A DNA stretch of 64,000 bases from Massilia antarctica. GTDB taxonomy: Bacteria > Pseudomonadota > Gammaproteobacteria > Burkholderiales > Burkholderiaceae_D. The DNA lies in NCBI RefSeq assembly GCF_015689335.1, contig NZ_CP065053.1, positions 2,790,001-2,854,000 on the forward strand. Reading direction: 5' to 3'. This document shows, piece by piece, positions 10,617 through 18,776 of this stretch. Position 1 is the first letter of the stretch; every line of letters starts with the position of its first letter. The notes beneath the pieces are model-generated. The model did not search any database and was not told the DNA's origin. It saw only the letters and a list, made by a program, of their open reading frames with translations. Made by a program: the position numbers and the translations under genes.

Positions 10617-12318
10617 TTTCAGTGAGGGTGTTGACGAGGAATTCGATGGTGGGATTGTCCAGAAAATCGATGAAATCGATCCGGACGCCGTAGTGCGTTT
10701 CAATAGAGCTGAGCAGGCGGACTATATTGATCGAGGTGCCTCCCAATGCGCGAAAATTGGAGGAGGGCAGCAGGCTGCCGAGGTCGAGCATCAGCTCTTG
10801 CGCCCACAATGCGGCGATGGGGGCGTAGCGCGCGTCGTGGCTGACGCCGCCGGCGGCCGGGACGGGTACAAAATCGGGCAGGGCCGCATAATCGACCTTG
10901 CCGCTGATCTTGTAGGGAAAGCGCGGCCAGCCGACGATGTGCTGCGGAACTTTGTAGTCGCTCAGGATGGTCGCCAGACGCGTGCGCAGAGCCTCGCCAT
11001 CGATGGCGGTGTCGGCGACGATGTAGGCGACCAGCGTTCCCTGCGCGCCGGCTTTGACCGCCACCTCGGCATGGCCGAGGCGTTTGAGCGCCGCCTCGAT
11101 CTCTTCGAGTTCGATTCGATAGCCGCGCACCTTGACCTGGCGGTCGATCCGGCCGAGGAAGTGCAGCTCGCCTTGCCCGTCGCGCTCGACCAGGTCGCCG
11201 GTCTTGTAGAGGCGGCCGGCATCGACCGCGGCGACATGCAGGAACGATTGCGCGCCGGCACCAGCATCGCCGATGTAGCCTTGCGAAACCGCGACCCCTG
11301 CCACGTACAGTTCGCCCCTGCCGGCAGGTGCGCCGTTCTCGTCGAGCACATGCAGGCGCACGCCGGGAATCGCCTGGCCGATATTCGATTGCGGGCAAGC
11401 GCCGTCCATGCGTTTGTAGCTGACCAGGACGGTGCATTCGGTCGGCCCGTACAGATTGTAGAGCCGGCGTCCCACACACCAGGCGCGCACCGCTTGCGGG
11501 CTGCATGCCTCGCCACCGGTGAGCAAGGTGGTAATGCCGGGGAAGCGTTGCGCGGACAGGCTGGCCAACAGGGCCGGCGACAGGAATGCATGGGTAACCT
11601 CCCGGCGCGCGCAGAACTGCGCCAGTTCAGCTTCGGATAAACGCTGTTTCTGGCTGGGGATGCACAAGGTCGCGCCGGACAACAGGGTGGGGAAGATATC
11701 GAGTACCGACGCATCGAAATTGATTGTCGAATACTGCAATGCGCGTACGCCTGGCGCCAGCGCAAATTCCGCGATCGCCCAGTCGACCAGATTGAGCAAA
11801 CTCGCGTGACTGATCGGCACTCCCTTGGGGCGTCCGGTGGAGCCGGAGGTGAAAATCGTGTAGCACACGTCAGCGCCACTGGCGTTGGCGCCATCCATGC
11901 GGCCGGCTGCGATCCCTGCGGCATGCGGGGCGGCGGGAGCCATCACGGCCGCGCCGCCGACACCCGCAAGCGCCGTGCCCTGGGCGACAATCAGCCGGCA
12001 GCGGCAGCTGAGCACGATATGCTCTTGCACATCGCGCTGCAATTGCGGATCGATCGGGACATAGCTGGCGCCGGTGCCCAGGATGCCGAGTATCGACACG
12101 TACAGATCGGCGCATTTGTCGATGCAGATGCCGACGACGTCCGTCGGTCCGGCGCTGCGGCCCAACTGTGCGAGGAACCACGCATCGATGGCCGCTGCCA
12201 TCTGGCACGCCCGTTCGTGCAAGGCCGCATAGCTCAGCACCTCCATATCGGACAGCAAGGCTGTCGTGTCGGGGTGGGCTTGCACGATGGCGCCAAAGCG
12301 CGTAACGATGGTGTTCAT
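10609..12318 (-). CDS. Stand-alone adenylation-carrier didomain protein (NRPS-like A-T)
   Basis: A 569-aa protein. An adenylation domain fills about residues 1-480: FTSGSTGRPKGVP (A3), INFDASVLDIFP (A4), LYNLYGPTE (A5), LYKTGDL (A7), GRIDRQVKVRGYRIELEE (A8) and the catalytic lysine in YKISGKVDYAAL (A10). A carrier domain follows, with the phosphopantetheine serine in LGGTSINIV near residue 525. The aspartate in FDAS matches the position that binds the alpha-amino group in amino-acid activating domains, so an amino acid is the likely substrate. No condensation or thioesterase domain is present. Its start directly follows the KAS III-like stop with no gap. Confidence 0.88.
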   Translation of the reverse strand: MNTIVTRFGAIVQAHPDTTALLSDMEVLSYAALHERACQMAAAIDAWFLAQLGRSAGPTDVVGICIDKCADLYVSILGILGTGASYVPIDPQLQRDVQEHIVLSCRCRLIVAQGTALAGVGGAAVMAPAAPHAAGIAAGRMDGANASGADVCYTIFTSGSTGRPKGVPISHASLLNLVDWAIAEFALAPGVRALQYSTINFDASVLDIFPTLLSGATLCIPSQKQRLSEAELAQFCARREVTHAFLSPALLASLSAQRFPGITTLLTGGEACSPQAVRAWCVGRRLYNLYGPTECTVLVSYKRMDGACPQSNIGQAIPGVRLHVLDENGAPAGRGELYVAGVAVSQGYIGDAGAGAQSFLHVAAVDAGRLYKTGDLVERDGQGELHFLGRIDRQVKVRGYRIELEEIEAALKRLGHAEVAVKAGAQGTLVAYIVADTAIDGEALRTRLATILSDYKVPQHIVGWPRFPYKISGKVDYAALPDFVPVPAAGGVSHDARYAPIAALWAQELMLDLGSLLPSSNFRALGGTSINIVRLLSSIETHYGVRIDFIDFLDNPTIEFLVNTLTEND

Positions 12319-13257
12319 CTATTGCCCCATCCCGTTATCGAGCTTTTCGAGGATGCACGCGCCCCATTGGAAGGGGCCGGTGCTGAACAACAAGAGCCGC
12401 GCGCCGGCGCCTACCTCGCCCTTGGCGGCCAGGTGGTGCAAGTTGATCAGGTTGTCGGAGCTGAAACAGTGTGCGTGCGTCGCGATGGTGCCGGTGTAGG
12501 CAATCGCGTAGCTCAGGCTGGCAAGTTGGCAGTAGAGCTGACTGGCAGCGTAGGAATAATTATTCGTGATGAAAACATCGATATCCTTCGCTTTCAGTTC
12601 GGCCGATGCATAGGTCGCCTTGATCAGTTGCGAAATGCAGCGCATTTCACTGTCCAGCGATGGCGCGAGAATTTGCCGGCCATCGTAACGATTGATGACC
12701 TTGCCAAGCAAGCGATAGTCCATGCCGTCCGGCTCGCTGCTGAGAATGCAGGCTGCCGCCGCGTCGCCGGTTACATAAGGAAAATCGGTGCCCGCGCCAT
12801 ACAGCCGCTGCAACTTGCCGCCCGCCTTGTCGAAACTGACTATCAAAATGCGCGTGCACTCGCCCGCCGCAATCAGGCTCGCGGCCAGCCGCGCCGCCCA
12901 ATGAAAGCCGCCGCACCCTGCCATCCCCACCTGGTAATGCACCGTGTGGGAAAGGCCCAGGCGCGCATTCAATTCGCCCAGCCAGCCTGGTTCCAGGTTG
13001 TCCTGGGCGTCGAGCATGTTCGAGACCAGGAACACGGCATCGATGTCCTGCGCCTGCAAACGGGCGCTGGCAAGGGACCGTTGAATGGCCGTATCGACCA
13101 GCTCGAAGATGCTTGAGCCGCATTGCGGGAAAAAATTGGCGCCGTGCTCGGCGTGCCGCAGCTGTGCGCACAGCGCGCTGTCCGCTATCTCGCTGTCGAG
13201 CGTGACGAAGCTGCCCGCGGCGTACTCGGGAGCGCCTAGATAAACTGGTCGAATCAT
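12319..13257 (-). CDS. KAS III-like ketosynthase/acyltransferase with altered active site
   Basis: A 312-aa thiolase-fold protein of the 3-oxoacyl-ACP synthase III family. The nucleophile is C115 in GMAGCGGFHWAA. The segment aligning with the usual histidine motif (PHQAN) reads TNNYSY at 231-236, so the standard catalytic His is replaced, and the GN motif region reads HAHCFSSDNL at 261-270, with His and Asp residues. Related CerJ-type enzymes with Cys-His-Asp centres transfer acyl groups onto oxygen or nitrogen rather than condense carbon chains. It is therefore a good candidate for moving the acyl or aminoacyl group from the downstream carrier domain to an amine or hydroxylamine. That role is inference. 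Confidence 0.8.
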   Translation of the reverse strand: MIRPVYLGAPEYAAGSFVTLDSEIADSALCAQLRHAEHGANFFPQCGSSIFELVDTAIQRSLASARLQAQDIDAVFLVSNMLDAQDNLEPGWLGELNARLGLSHTVHYQVGMAGCGGFHWAARLAASLIAAGECTRILIVSFDKAGGKLQRLYGAGTDFPYVTGDAAAACILSSEPDGMDYRLLGKVINRYDGRQILAPSLDSEMRCISQLIKATYASAELKAKDIDVFITNNYSYAASQLYCQLASLSYAIAYTGTIATHAHCFSSDNLINLHHLAAKGEVGAGARLLLFSTGPFQWGACILEKLDNGMGQ

Positions 13258-13381
13258 GGATCAACGATCTTGTGTTGGCTATCCGCAAGAGCGCCCCGCT
13301 GGAGGCGCATCTCGACAACATAGCCTGGGTTGAGCGTGCGAGCCGGGCCGCGCGCTGACAGGAATGCCACCTTGCCGCGGC

Positions 13382-13885
13382 TTAGTCTTTCCAGAACAAG
13401 GGATGACGAACGACCACTTTCAAGAGCTTGTCCGATTGCTGCCAGATCCCCTGGAAGCCTTGTGGCAGCACGAAGATATCGCCATCGGAATAGCTGCTCG
13501 CTTCGCCGCCCGGCCCGGTGACCGTGACCTTGCCGCGAATGAGGTGAATCACTTCGGTTTCGGGCCAACCCAGAATCTGCAGTTTGACGGGATCGATTTC
13601 GCACACTTCCACCGCCGCTTCTTTCGTCTTGAGCGTATAGGGAACGTAGCAGCGATAAGAAAAATGGGTCCCGTCGAGCACCTGGTAGTGGCCCGGATCC
13701 GCATCCGGGGCGTGGGTCGTCTTGATGGTGGCGGGGATCGTTTTGGCAATCGGCACGATGGATGTCGCCTCCCCCGCCGGCGCCGCGTGAACGGCGGCCG
13801 GCGCCAGGATGGTCAGCAGTGCCACGACGGGTACGACGGCGCGCGACTTGAACGCATTGAAGGTGTTGGAATCGGTGATTTTCAT
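13382..13885 (-). CDS. Exported cupin-domain protein
   Basis: A 167-aa protein with an N-terminal signal peptide (basic start, hydrophobic VVPVVALLTILAPAAV, then AHA-type cleavage near residue 34) and a single cupin of the DUF861 / ureidoglycine-hydrolase type: VIHLIRGKVTVTG and YSDGDIFVLPQGFQGIW. The start ATG at 13885 gives a standard signal peptide; a TTG at 13909 is also in frame. It is the first enzyme gene of the minus-strand operon, 124 nt before the KAS III-like gene. Being exported, it may act on the finished product or bind metal in the periplasm. Two cysteines lie in the cupin region. Confidence 0.72.
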   Translation of the reverse strand: MKITDSNTFNAFKSRAVVPVVALLTILAPAAVHAAPAGEATSIVPIAKTIPATIKTTHAPDADPGHYQVLDGTHFSYRCYVPYTLKTKEAAVEVCEIDPVKLQILGWPETEVIHLIRGKVTVTGPGGEASSYSDGDIFVLPQGFQGIWQQSDKLLKVVVRHPLFWKD

Positions 13886-14005
13886 GAGATTGAATAAGCA
13901 AAAGAACAAGCGGATGCGGCGCGCGCGGGCCGGACTGTCGCCCGGCGCGCTGCGTCATGCACATCGTCGCGATGGCCCGGCCGGGCGTCTTGCCGAGGCC
14001 AGGGA

Positions 14006-14872
14006 TTAAATCGCCTTTGACAGCGACAAGATGGCCGTGCGCTTGCCGGGGTTGCTGTGCTGGCCGTTATTGGTCAGCGAACCATAGTTCCTGAACGCCT
14101 TTGGATTGCTGGTGAACGAGGCCGCAAGACCGGCCGACCACCCGGCGCCCAGTTCGCCCGTGATGCCGACCCGGCCATAGTTCCAGTTCACGTCTCTGCT
14201 GTGCGGAACCCGTTGACGGCCGATCGTCGCCTGCATACTCCAGCCTTGCTTGATGGCGAACGTATAGCTGCCTTCGACATTGACGGCCCCTTTCGAGTCG
14301 CCGGTGAGGCCGGCCTGGGGCTGTTCCGCGTTAAAGACGCCGTTGACGCCGGAATTGTTCACATTCCATCCAAAAAACGCGCCTGGAATATAGCCCACGT
14401 GCAGATTGATGCCGGCAACGGTGGCACTCGCATACAGTTCCAGGGTGCGCGGATCGGCATCGTTAAACGCCGGTGTGAACGATGCCTTGCTGAAATTAGC
14501 GCCTGGGTAATAGGCATACACGCCCCCCAGGTCCAGTTCGACGCCCTTGAGCGCGGTTTTGTATCCCAGGCTCACGTCGGTTTCCAGCGAGCCGTTGGGT
14601 ACATACTGGGCGCTGATATTCGAGGCGAAAAAACTGGCGTAGGCGCCGCTGGCATGGTCGGCCGTCACGCTGGCCTGCAAGGCCGGTTTGCCCCAGGTTT
14701 GGGAAAACCCGCGCCAGATGTAATCGGATACGACCCCAGCCTGGCCCGTTACTTTCACCTTGCCGGCCGGGGCGTCGTCCGCGTGCGCCGTGCTGGTCAC
14801 GATGGTGCCGCCCAGGAGCGCTGCGCATGCCATGGCAAGCGGGATAAGAGAATGCGGGAAAGGGGACTTCAT
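14006..14872 (-). CDS. TorF-family putative porin
   Basis: A 288-aa outer-membrane protein with a signal peptide (about residues 1-31, ending in TAHA) and the family signature VSDYIWRGFSQTWGKPALQ near the mature N terminus. Alternating amphipathic strands continue to the end. The family (TIGR02001) is named as a putative porin of uncertain substrate. It lies 120 nt upstream of the exported cupin on the same strand and may be the first gene of the biosynthetic operon, giving the product a route across the outer membrane. A second, related porin gene is at 41725-42477. The ATG at 14872 is preceded by GGAG. Confidence 0.82.
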   Translation of the reverse strand: MKSPFPHSLIPLAMACAALLGGTIVTSTAHADDAPAGKVKVTGQAGVVSDYIWRGFSQTWGKPALQASVTADHASGAYASFFASNISAQYVPNGSLETDVSLGYKTALKGVELDLGGVYAYYPGANFSKASFTPAFNDADPRTLELYASATVAGINLHVGYIPGAFFGWNVNNSGVNGVFNAEQPQAGLTGDSKGAVNVEGSYTFAIKQGWSMQATIGRQRVPHSRDVNWNYGRVGITGELGAGWSAGLAASFTSNPKAFRNYGSLTNNGQHSNPGKRTAILSLSKAI

Positions 14873-15126
14873 GACTGACGGACTCCGTGATGATCGATAT
14901 ATGCGTGACAACCCCTTGGCGCCAGTCGTCCTGTTGCCAAATTTGCTAGTTGTCTTTTTAAAAAAGTATATCACTGGCGCAATGTTGCCACCATTCAATC
15001 TGGGTAATTCGACATTTTTTTCGCAAACGCTTTGCGCGCGGCACATTTGCCGGGCTCATGTATGCGTGGCGGGGGGAAGACGCGCGCCTTTTCGCGCCCT
15101 TCCTGCTTGTCAACTAGAATAGGCGC
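14873..15126. promoter_or_regulatory. Divergent intergenic region between the porin and two-component genes
   Basis: This 254-nt region must carry the promoters for the minus-strand porin/biosynthetic genes and for the plus-strand regulator operon. It contains an AT-rich stretch at about 14935-14975. No palindrome resembling a Fur box was seen, and no promoter could be assigned with certainty. Confidence 0.4.
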
Positions 15127-15816
15127 ATGCGCATTCTTATCATCGAAGACAATCCCGACATCGTGGCCAACCTCTACGGCTTTCTTGAACCCAAGGGCTA
15201 CATCCTCGACTCGGCCGCCAACGGCTACGCCGGCCTGGCCCTCGCGGCCCAACATATCTACGACGTCGTCGTGCTCGACGTCATGCTGCCCGGACTGACA
15301 GGCCTGGATGTCTGCCAGAAACTGCGCAGCGAACTCCACAGCACCATTCCTGTGCTGATGCTGACCGCGCGCGACACCTTGCAGGACAAGGTGGCCGGCT
15401 TCGACAGCGGCGCCGACGATTACCTGGTCAAGCCATTCTCGCTGGTCGAACTCGACATCCGCCTGAAAGCCTTGCTGCGCCGCGCCAATGGCGCCGTCGG
15501 TGGCGCCACCATCCTGCGTGTGGGCGAGCTGAGCTTTAACACGGGCACCTACCAGGCCAGCCGCGCCGGCCAGCCCCTGGCCCTGACCAAAACCGGCTAC
15601 ACTATCCTCAGATGCCTGATGCGCGAGGCGCCCAAGGTGGTGCCGCGCGACGTCATCGAACAAGCCATCTGGGGCGACGACCGGCCCGACAGCGACGCCT
15701 TGCGCACCCACATCCATGCCTTGCGCCAGGCGCTCGACAAGCCTTTTCCCGCCCCCATGCTGCGCACGGTGCCCGGCATCGGCTTCAAACTCGTCATTCC
15801 CGATGAAACCGCGTAA
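15127..15816 (+). CDS. OmpR/PmrA-type response regulator
   Basis: A 229-aa regulator. Receiver domain at about 1-120 with acidic pocket E7-D8, phospho-acceptor D51 in VVLDVMLPG, T in MLTARD and K in YLVKPFS. A winged-helix DNA-binding domain fills about 130-225, ending in VPGIGFKLV, the usual wing. It overlaps the histidine kinase gene by 14 nt. The phosphoethanolamine transferase and PAP2 genes directly downstream suggest a PmrA-like role in envelope modification, perhaps under metal or cationic peptide stress. Confidence 0.92.
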   Translation: MRILIIEDNPDIVANLYGFLEPKGYILDSAANGYAGLALAAQHIYDVVVLDVMLPGLTGLDVCQKLRSELHSTIPVLMLTARDTLQDKVAGFDSGADDYLVKPFSLVELDIRLKALLRRANGAVGGATILRVGELSFNTGTYQASRAGQPLALTKTGYTILRCLMREAPKVVPRDVIEQAIWGDDRPDSDALRTHIHALRQALDKPFPAPMLRTVPGIGFKLVIPDETA

Positions 15817-17047
15817 CTCCCTGCGCCGCCGCATCGCCGTGGCTTACCTGCTGTTCGCGCTCGGCTCGTCGCTCTTTCTCGCGGCCATCGCCATCGTGGC
15901 GGTGGAGGGCATCGAAGTGCATTTGGTCGATCACCGGCTGGCCGAGGCCGCCGCCTGGGCCGCGCCGCGCCACGCCGGCGGCTTGACGGTCGGCATGCCC
16001 GCCGGCCTGAGCTTCCACCACGGCGCCGCGATTCCCGAGCCGCTGCGCAATCTGCCCGAAGGTGTGTCCGACGTGCATGTCGACGGTATCGGTTTGCACG
16101 TGTTGAGCGGCACGGATGCGAGCGGCAACTACGTGGTGGTCGATCATGAAAGCGATTACGACAAGGTCGAACTGGCCGTCTATTCGATGTTTGGCGTCGG
16201 CTTCATCGGCATCATGCTGTTTTCGCTGTTTCTGGGCGGCTTCATCGGACACCGCTTCGTCACCCCGATCACGACCCTGGCCGCCGCCGTGCGCGACAAT
16301 TCTTCCGAACTCCCGTTACTCGAACGCAACGACGAACTCGGCATCCTGGCGCGCGCCTTCGCCGTCCACACCAGCGAACTGCGCATCTACCTCGAGCGCG
16401 AGCGCCTGTTCACCGGCGACGTCAGCCACGAACTGCGCACGCCGTTGACCGTGATTACCGGCGCCGCCGAAATCATCCTCGCCCAGCACGACGCCAATCC
16501 CGCCACCGGCGCCGCGGCCGAGCGCATCCTGCGCGCCGCCAACGAAGCGTCCGCCTGCGTCAATGTCTTGCTGACCCTGGCGCGCTCGCGCGACCGCATC
16601 GCCCACCCCGTCACCAGCATCGAGCAGATCGCCCGCGCCGAAACCGAGCGCTCCCAGCCGCTCGTCGCGGGCAGGCCGGTGGCGCTGCGTTTCCTTGGCG
16701 GCCCCGCCTTTGCCATCGCCGCGCCGCCCGAACTGCTGGTCGCCGCCGTCGGTAACCTGATCCGCAATGCCTGCCAGTACACGGTGCAGGGCGAAGTGAC
16801 GGTACGGCTCGCCGAAGGGCTGGTGCGGGTGGAAGATACCGGCCCCGGCTTGCCGCTGGCCGTGCGCGCCACCTTCGAGCGCGGGCCAATCGCGGTACCA
16901 GGTGCCGGATCGGCGGGGTCGGGCCTGGGCTTGGCCCTGGTGCGGCGCATTTGCGAGTATCTGGGCGCCACCCTGACATTTAGCGAACGGGACGGCGGTG
17001 GCAGCATTTTTGAGATAAGATTCAATCAAGCTTTAACAAAAAATTAA
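15803..17047 (+). CDS. Sensor histidine kinase
   Basis: A 414-aa membrane kinase. Transmembrane segments lie at about 11-33 and 130-155, framing a periplasmic sensor of about 95 residues; a HAMP-like linker follows. The phospho-acceptor is H209 in GDVSHELRTPLTVI. ATPase boxes are visible: NLIRNACQYT (N), VEDTGPGLP (G1) and GSGLGLALVRRI (G2). The start ATG at 15803 overlaps the regulator stop, so the pair is translationally coupled. The periplasmic part is of no domain I recognise. Confidence 0.92.
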   Translation: MKPRNSLRRRIAVAYLLFALGSSLFLAAIAIVAVEGIEVHLVDHRLAEAAAWAAPRHAGGLTVGMPAGLSFHHGAAIPEPLRNLPEGVSDVHVDGIGLHVLSGTDASGNYVVVDHESDYDKVELAVYSMFGVGFIGIMLFSLFLGGFIGHRFVTPITTLAAAVRDNSSELPLLERNDELGILARAFAVHTSELRIYLERERLFTGDVSHELRTPLTVITGAAEIILAQHDANPATGAAAERILRAANEASACVNVLLTLARSRDRIAHPVTSIEQIARAETERSQPLVAGRPVALRFLGGPAFAIAAPPELLVAAVGNLIRNACQYTVQGEVTVRLAEGLVRVEDTGPGLPLAVRATFERGPIAVPGAGSAGSGLGLALVRRICEYLGATLTFSERDGGGSIFEIRFNQALTKN

Positions 17048-17135
17048 CGTCCGGTTGACGCTGGCTTGATGTTCTCGAGTGTATCTTGAATAGGGAGCCG
17101 TCCCGGCGGACGGCGCCGCTCACCTGGAGACTTGG

Positions 17136-18776
17136 TTGAACCTGAACATCGCGCCACGCATTACTGCTCCACTGCTCATTCTGGGCACCTCGATTTTCCT
17201 GGTTCTCGCCTATAACGCCAGCTTCTGGCGCACCTTTATCAGTGCGACCGGCGGCGTCAGCCTGGCGCACCTGCCGCTGCACCTGGCCACGTTTGTCTTG
17301 CTGGTCCTGCTGTTCAACGCTTGCCTGAACATCATCAATTTCCGCTTCATCGTCAAACCCGTCCTGGTGGTCCTGTTCATGGCGACCTCGGCCACGTACT
17401 ACTTCATGAACCAGTACGGCACCGCCATCGACAAGTCGATGATCCAGAACCTGCTCGAAACCGATATCCGCGAAGCGGCCGAACTGCTCAACTGGAAACT
17501 GTTGTTGACCATTACCTTGCTCGGCATCGTCCCATCCTTGCTCGTGTGCCGCGCAAAAATCGCCTTTTATGCGGGCAAGCGCGGCCTGGTGCTGCAGGTG
17601 GCCAACATCAGCGGCTCCTTGCTGGTGGCCGCGCTCTTGCTGTTCTTGTTCTTCAAGAGCCTGGCGCCGGCCCTGCGCGAGCATCGCGAACTGCGCTTTC
17701 TGCTGGCGCCGACGAATTACATCCAGGCCATCAACGGCTATATCAAACAGCAGCGCGCCCAGGCGCTGGTGATCGCGCCGCTGGGCATGGACGCGACCAA
17801 ACGCATGGCGGGCGGCGGCAACCGCCAGCGCTCGGTCACCCTCATCGTCGTCGGCGAGACCGCGCGCGCCGCCAATTTTTCGCTGAACGGCTACGCCCGC
17901 GTCACCAATCCCGAACTGGCGACCCAGCCCGACCTGCTCAATTTCAGCGATGTGGAATCGTGCGGCACGGCCACGGCGGTCTCGGTACCCTGCGTGTTTT
18001 CCGCCCTGGGACGCGAAAATTATTCCGACGACAAGGCGCACTCGCAGCAGGGCTTGCTCGATGTGCTCTCGCACGCTGGCTTCAAGGTACTCTGGCGCGA
18101 CAATAATTCCGGCTGCAAGGGCACTTGCGACCGGGTCGAGTTTGAAGACCTGTCCAAGCCTGAACCGGGCAACCGCTGGTGCGTCGACGATGAATGCTTC
18201 GACGAACGCCTGCTCGACGGCTTGCCCGAGCTGATCCGCAACGCGCGCCAGGACATGGTGATCGTGCTGCACCAGAAGGGCAGCCACGGCCCGGCCTACT
18301 GGAAACGCGCGCCGGCCGCGTTCCAGCGCTTCGGCCCCGTGTGCCAGACCAACCAGCTCGAATCGTGCTCGCGCGAATCGATCGTGGCCGCCTACGATAA
18401 CTCGATCCTGTACACCGACCATTTCCTCAACCAAGCCATCGAATTGCTCAAGGCCAGCGCTGAAAAGGAAACGATCAACACCGCCATGCTCTATTTTTCC
18501 GACCATGGCGAGTCGCTCGGCGAACACAATATGTACCTGCACGGCGCGCCGTATGTGATTTCCCCGGCCGAGCAGCGCGAAGTGCCCTTGATGCTGTGGC
18601 TGTCGGAAGGGTTCCGCTCGCGCTTTCACATCGACCAGCGCTGCCTGGCGGCGCGCACCGGCCATGCGTTCTCGCACGATAATGTATTCCATTCGGTACT
18701 GGGCATGCACAGCATCAGCACGGCTGTCTACAACCCCGGCCTCGATATTTTCAGTCCCTGCACGCATGAGTCATAA
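17136..18776 (+). CDS. eptA: Lipid A phosphoethanolamine transferase (EptA/MCR family)
   Basis: A 546-aa inner-membrane enzyme with five N-terminal transmembrane helices and a periplasmic sulfatase-fold domain. The nucleophile is the Thr in VVGETARAANFSLNGY (near residue 242), and the metal site continues in YFSDHGESLGEH near the end. Cysteine pairs typical of the periplasmic domain are present (SCGTATAVSVPC, GCKGTC, CVDDEC). The enzyme transfers phosphoethanolamine to lipid A, lowering surface charge. The start appears to be TTG at 17136 with GGAGA 5-6 nt upstream. It follows the two-component genes by 88 nt and overlaps the PAP2 gene by 11 nt. Confidence 0.9.
   Translation: MNLNIAPRITAPLLILGTSIFLVLAYNASFWRTFISATGGVSLAHLPLHLATFVLLVLLFNACLNIINFRFIVKPVLVVLFMATSATYYFMNQYGTAIDKSMIQNLLETDIREAAELLNWKLLLTITLLGIVPSLLVCRAKIAFYAGKRGLVLQVANISGSLLVAALLLFLFFKSLAPALREHRELRFLLAPTNYIQAINGYIKQQRAQALVIAPLGMDATKRMAGGGNRQRSVTLIVVGETARAANFSLNGYARVTNPELATQPDLLNFSDVESCGTATAVSVPCVFSALGRENYSDDKAHSQQGLLDVLSHAGFKVLWRDNNSGCKGTCDRVEFEDLSKPEPGNRWCVDDECFDERLLDGLPELIRNARQDMVIVLHQKGSHGPAYWKRAPAAFQRFGPVCQTNQLESCSRESIVAAYDNSILYTDHFLNQAIELLKASAEKETINTAMLYFSDHGESLGEHNMYLHGAPYVISPAEQREVPLMLWLSEGFRSRFHIDQRCLAARTGHAFSHDNVFHSVLGMHSISTAVYNPGLDIFSPCTHES

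Noticed and set aside
3712..13885. Naming the operon a rhizobactin-type siderophore cluster
   Set aside because: No NIS synthetase, no IucB-type acyltransferase, no adjacent siderophore receptor and no visible Fur site.
17022..18767. 581-codon open frame opposite eptA
   Set aside because: Shadow of eptA, with many Gln/Asp/Arg and no membrane segments or domains.
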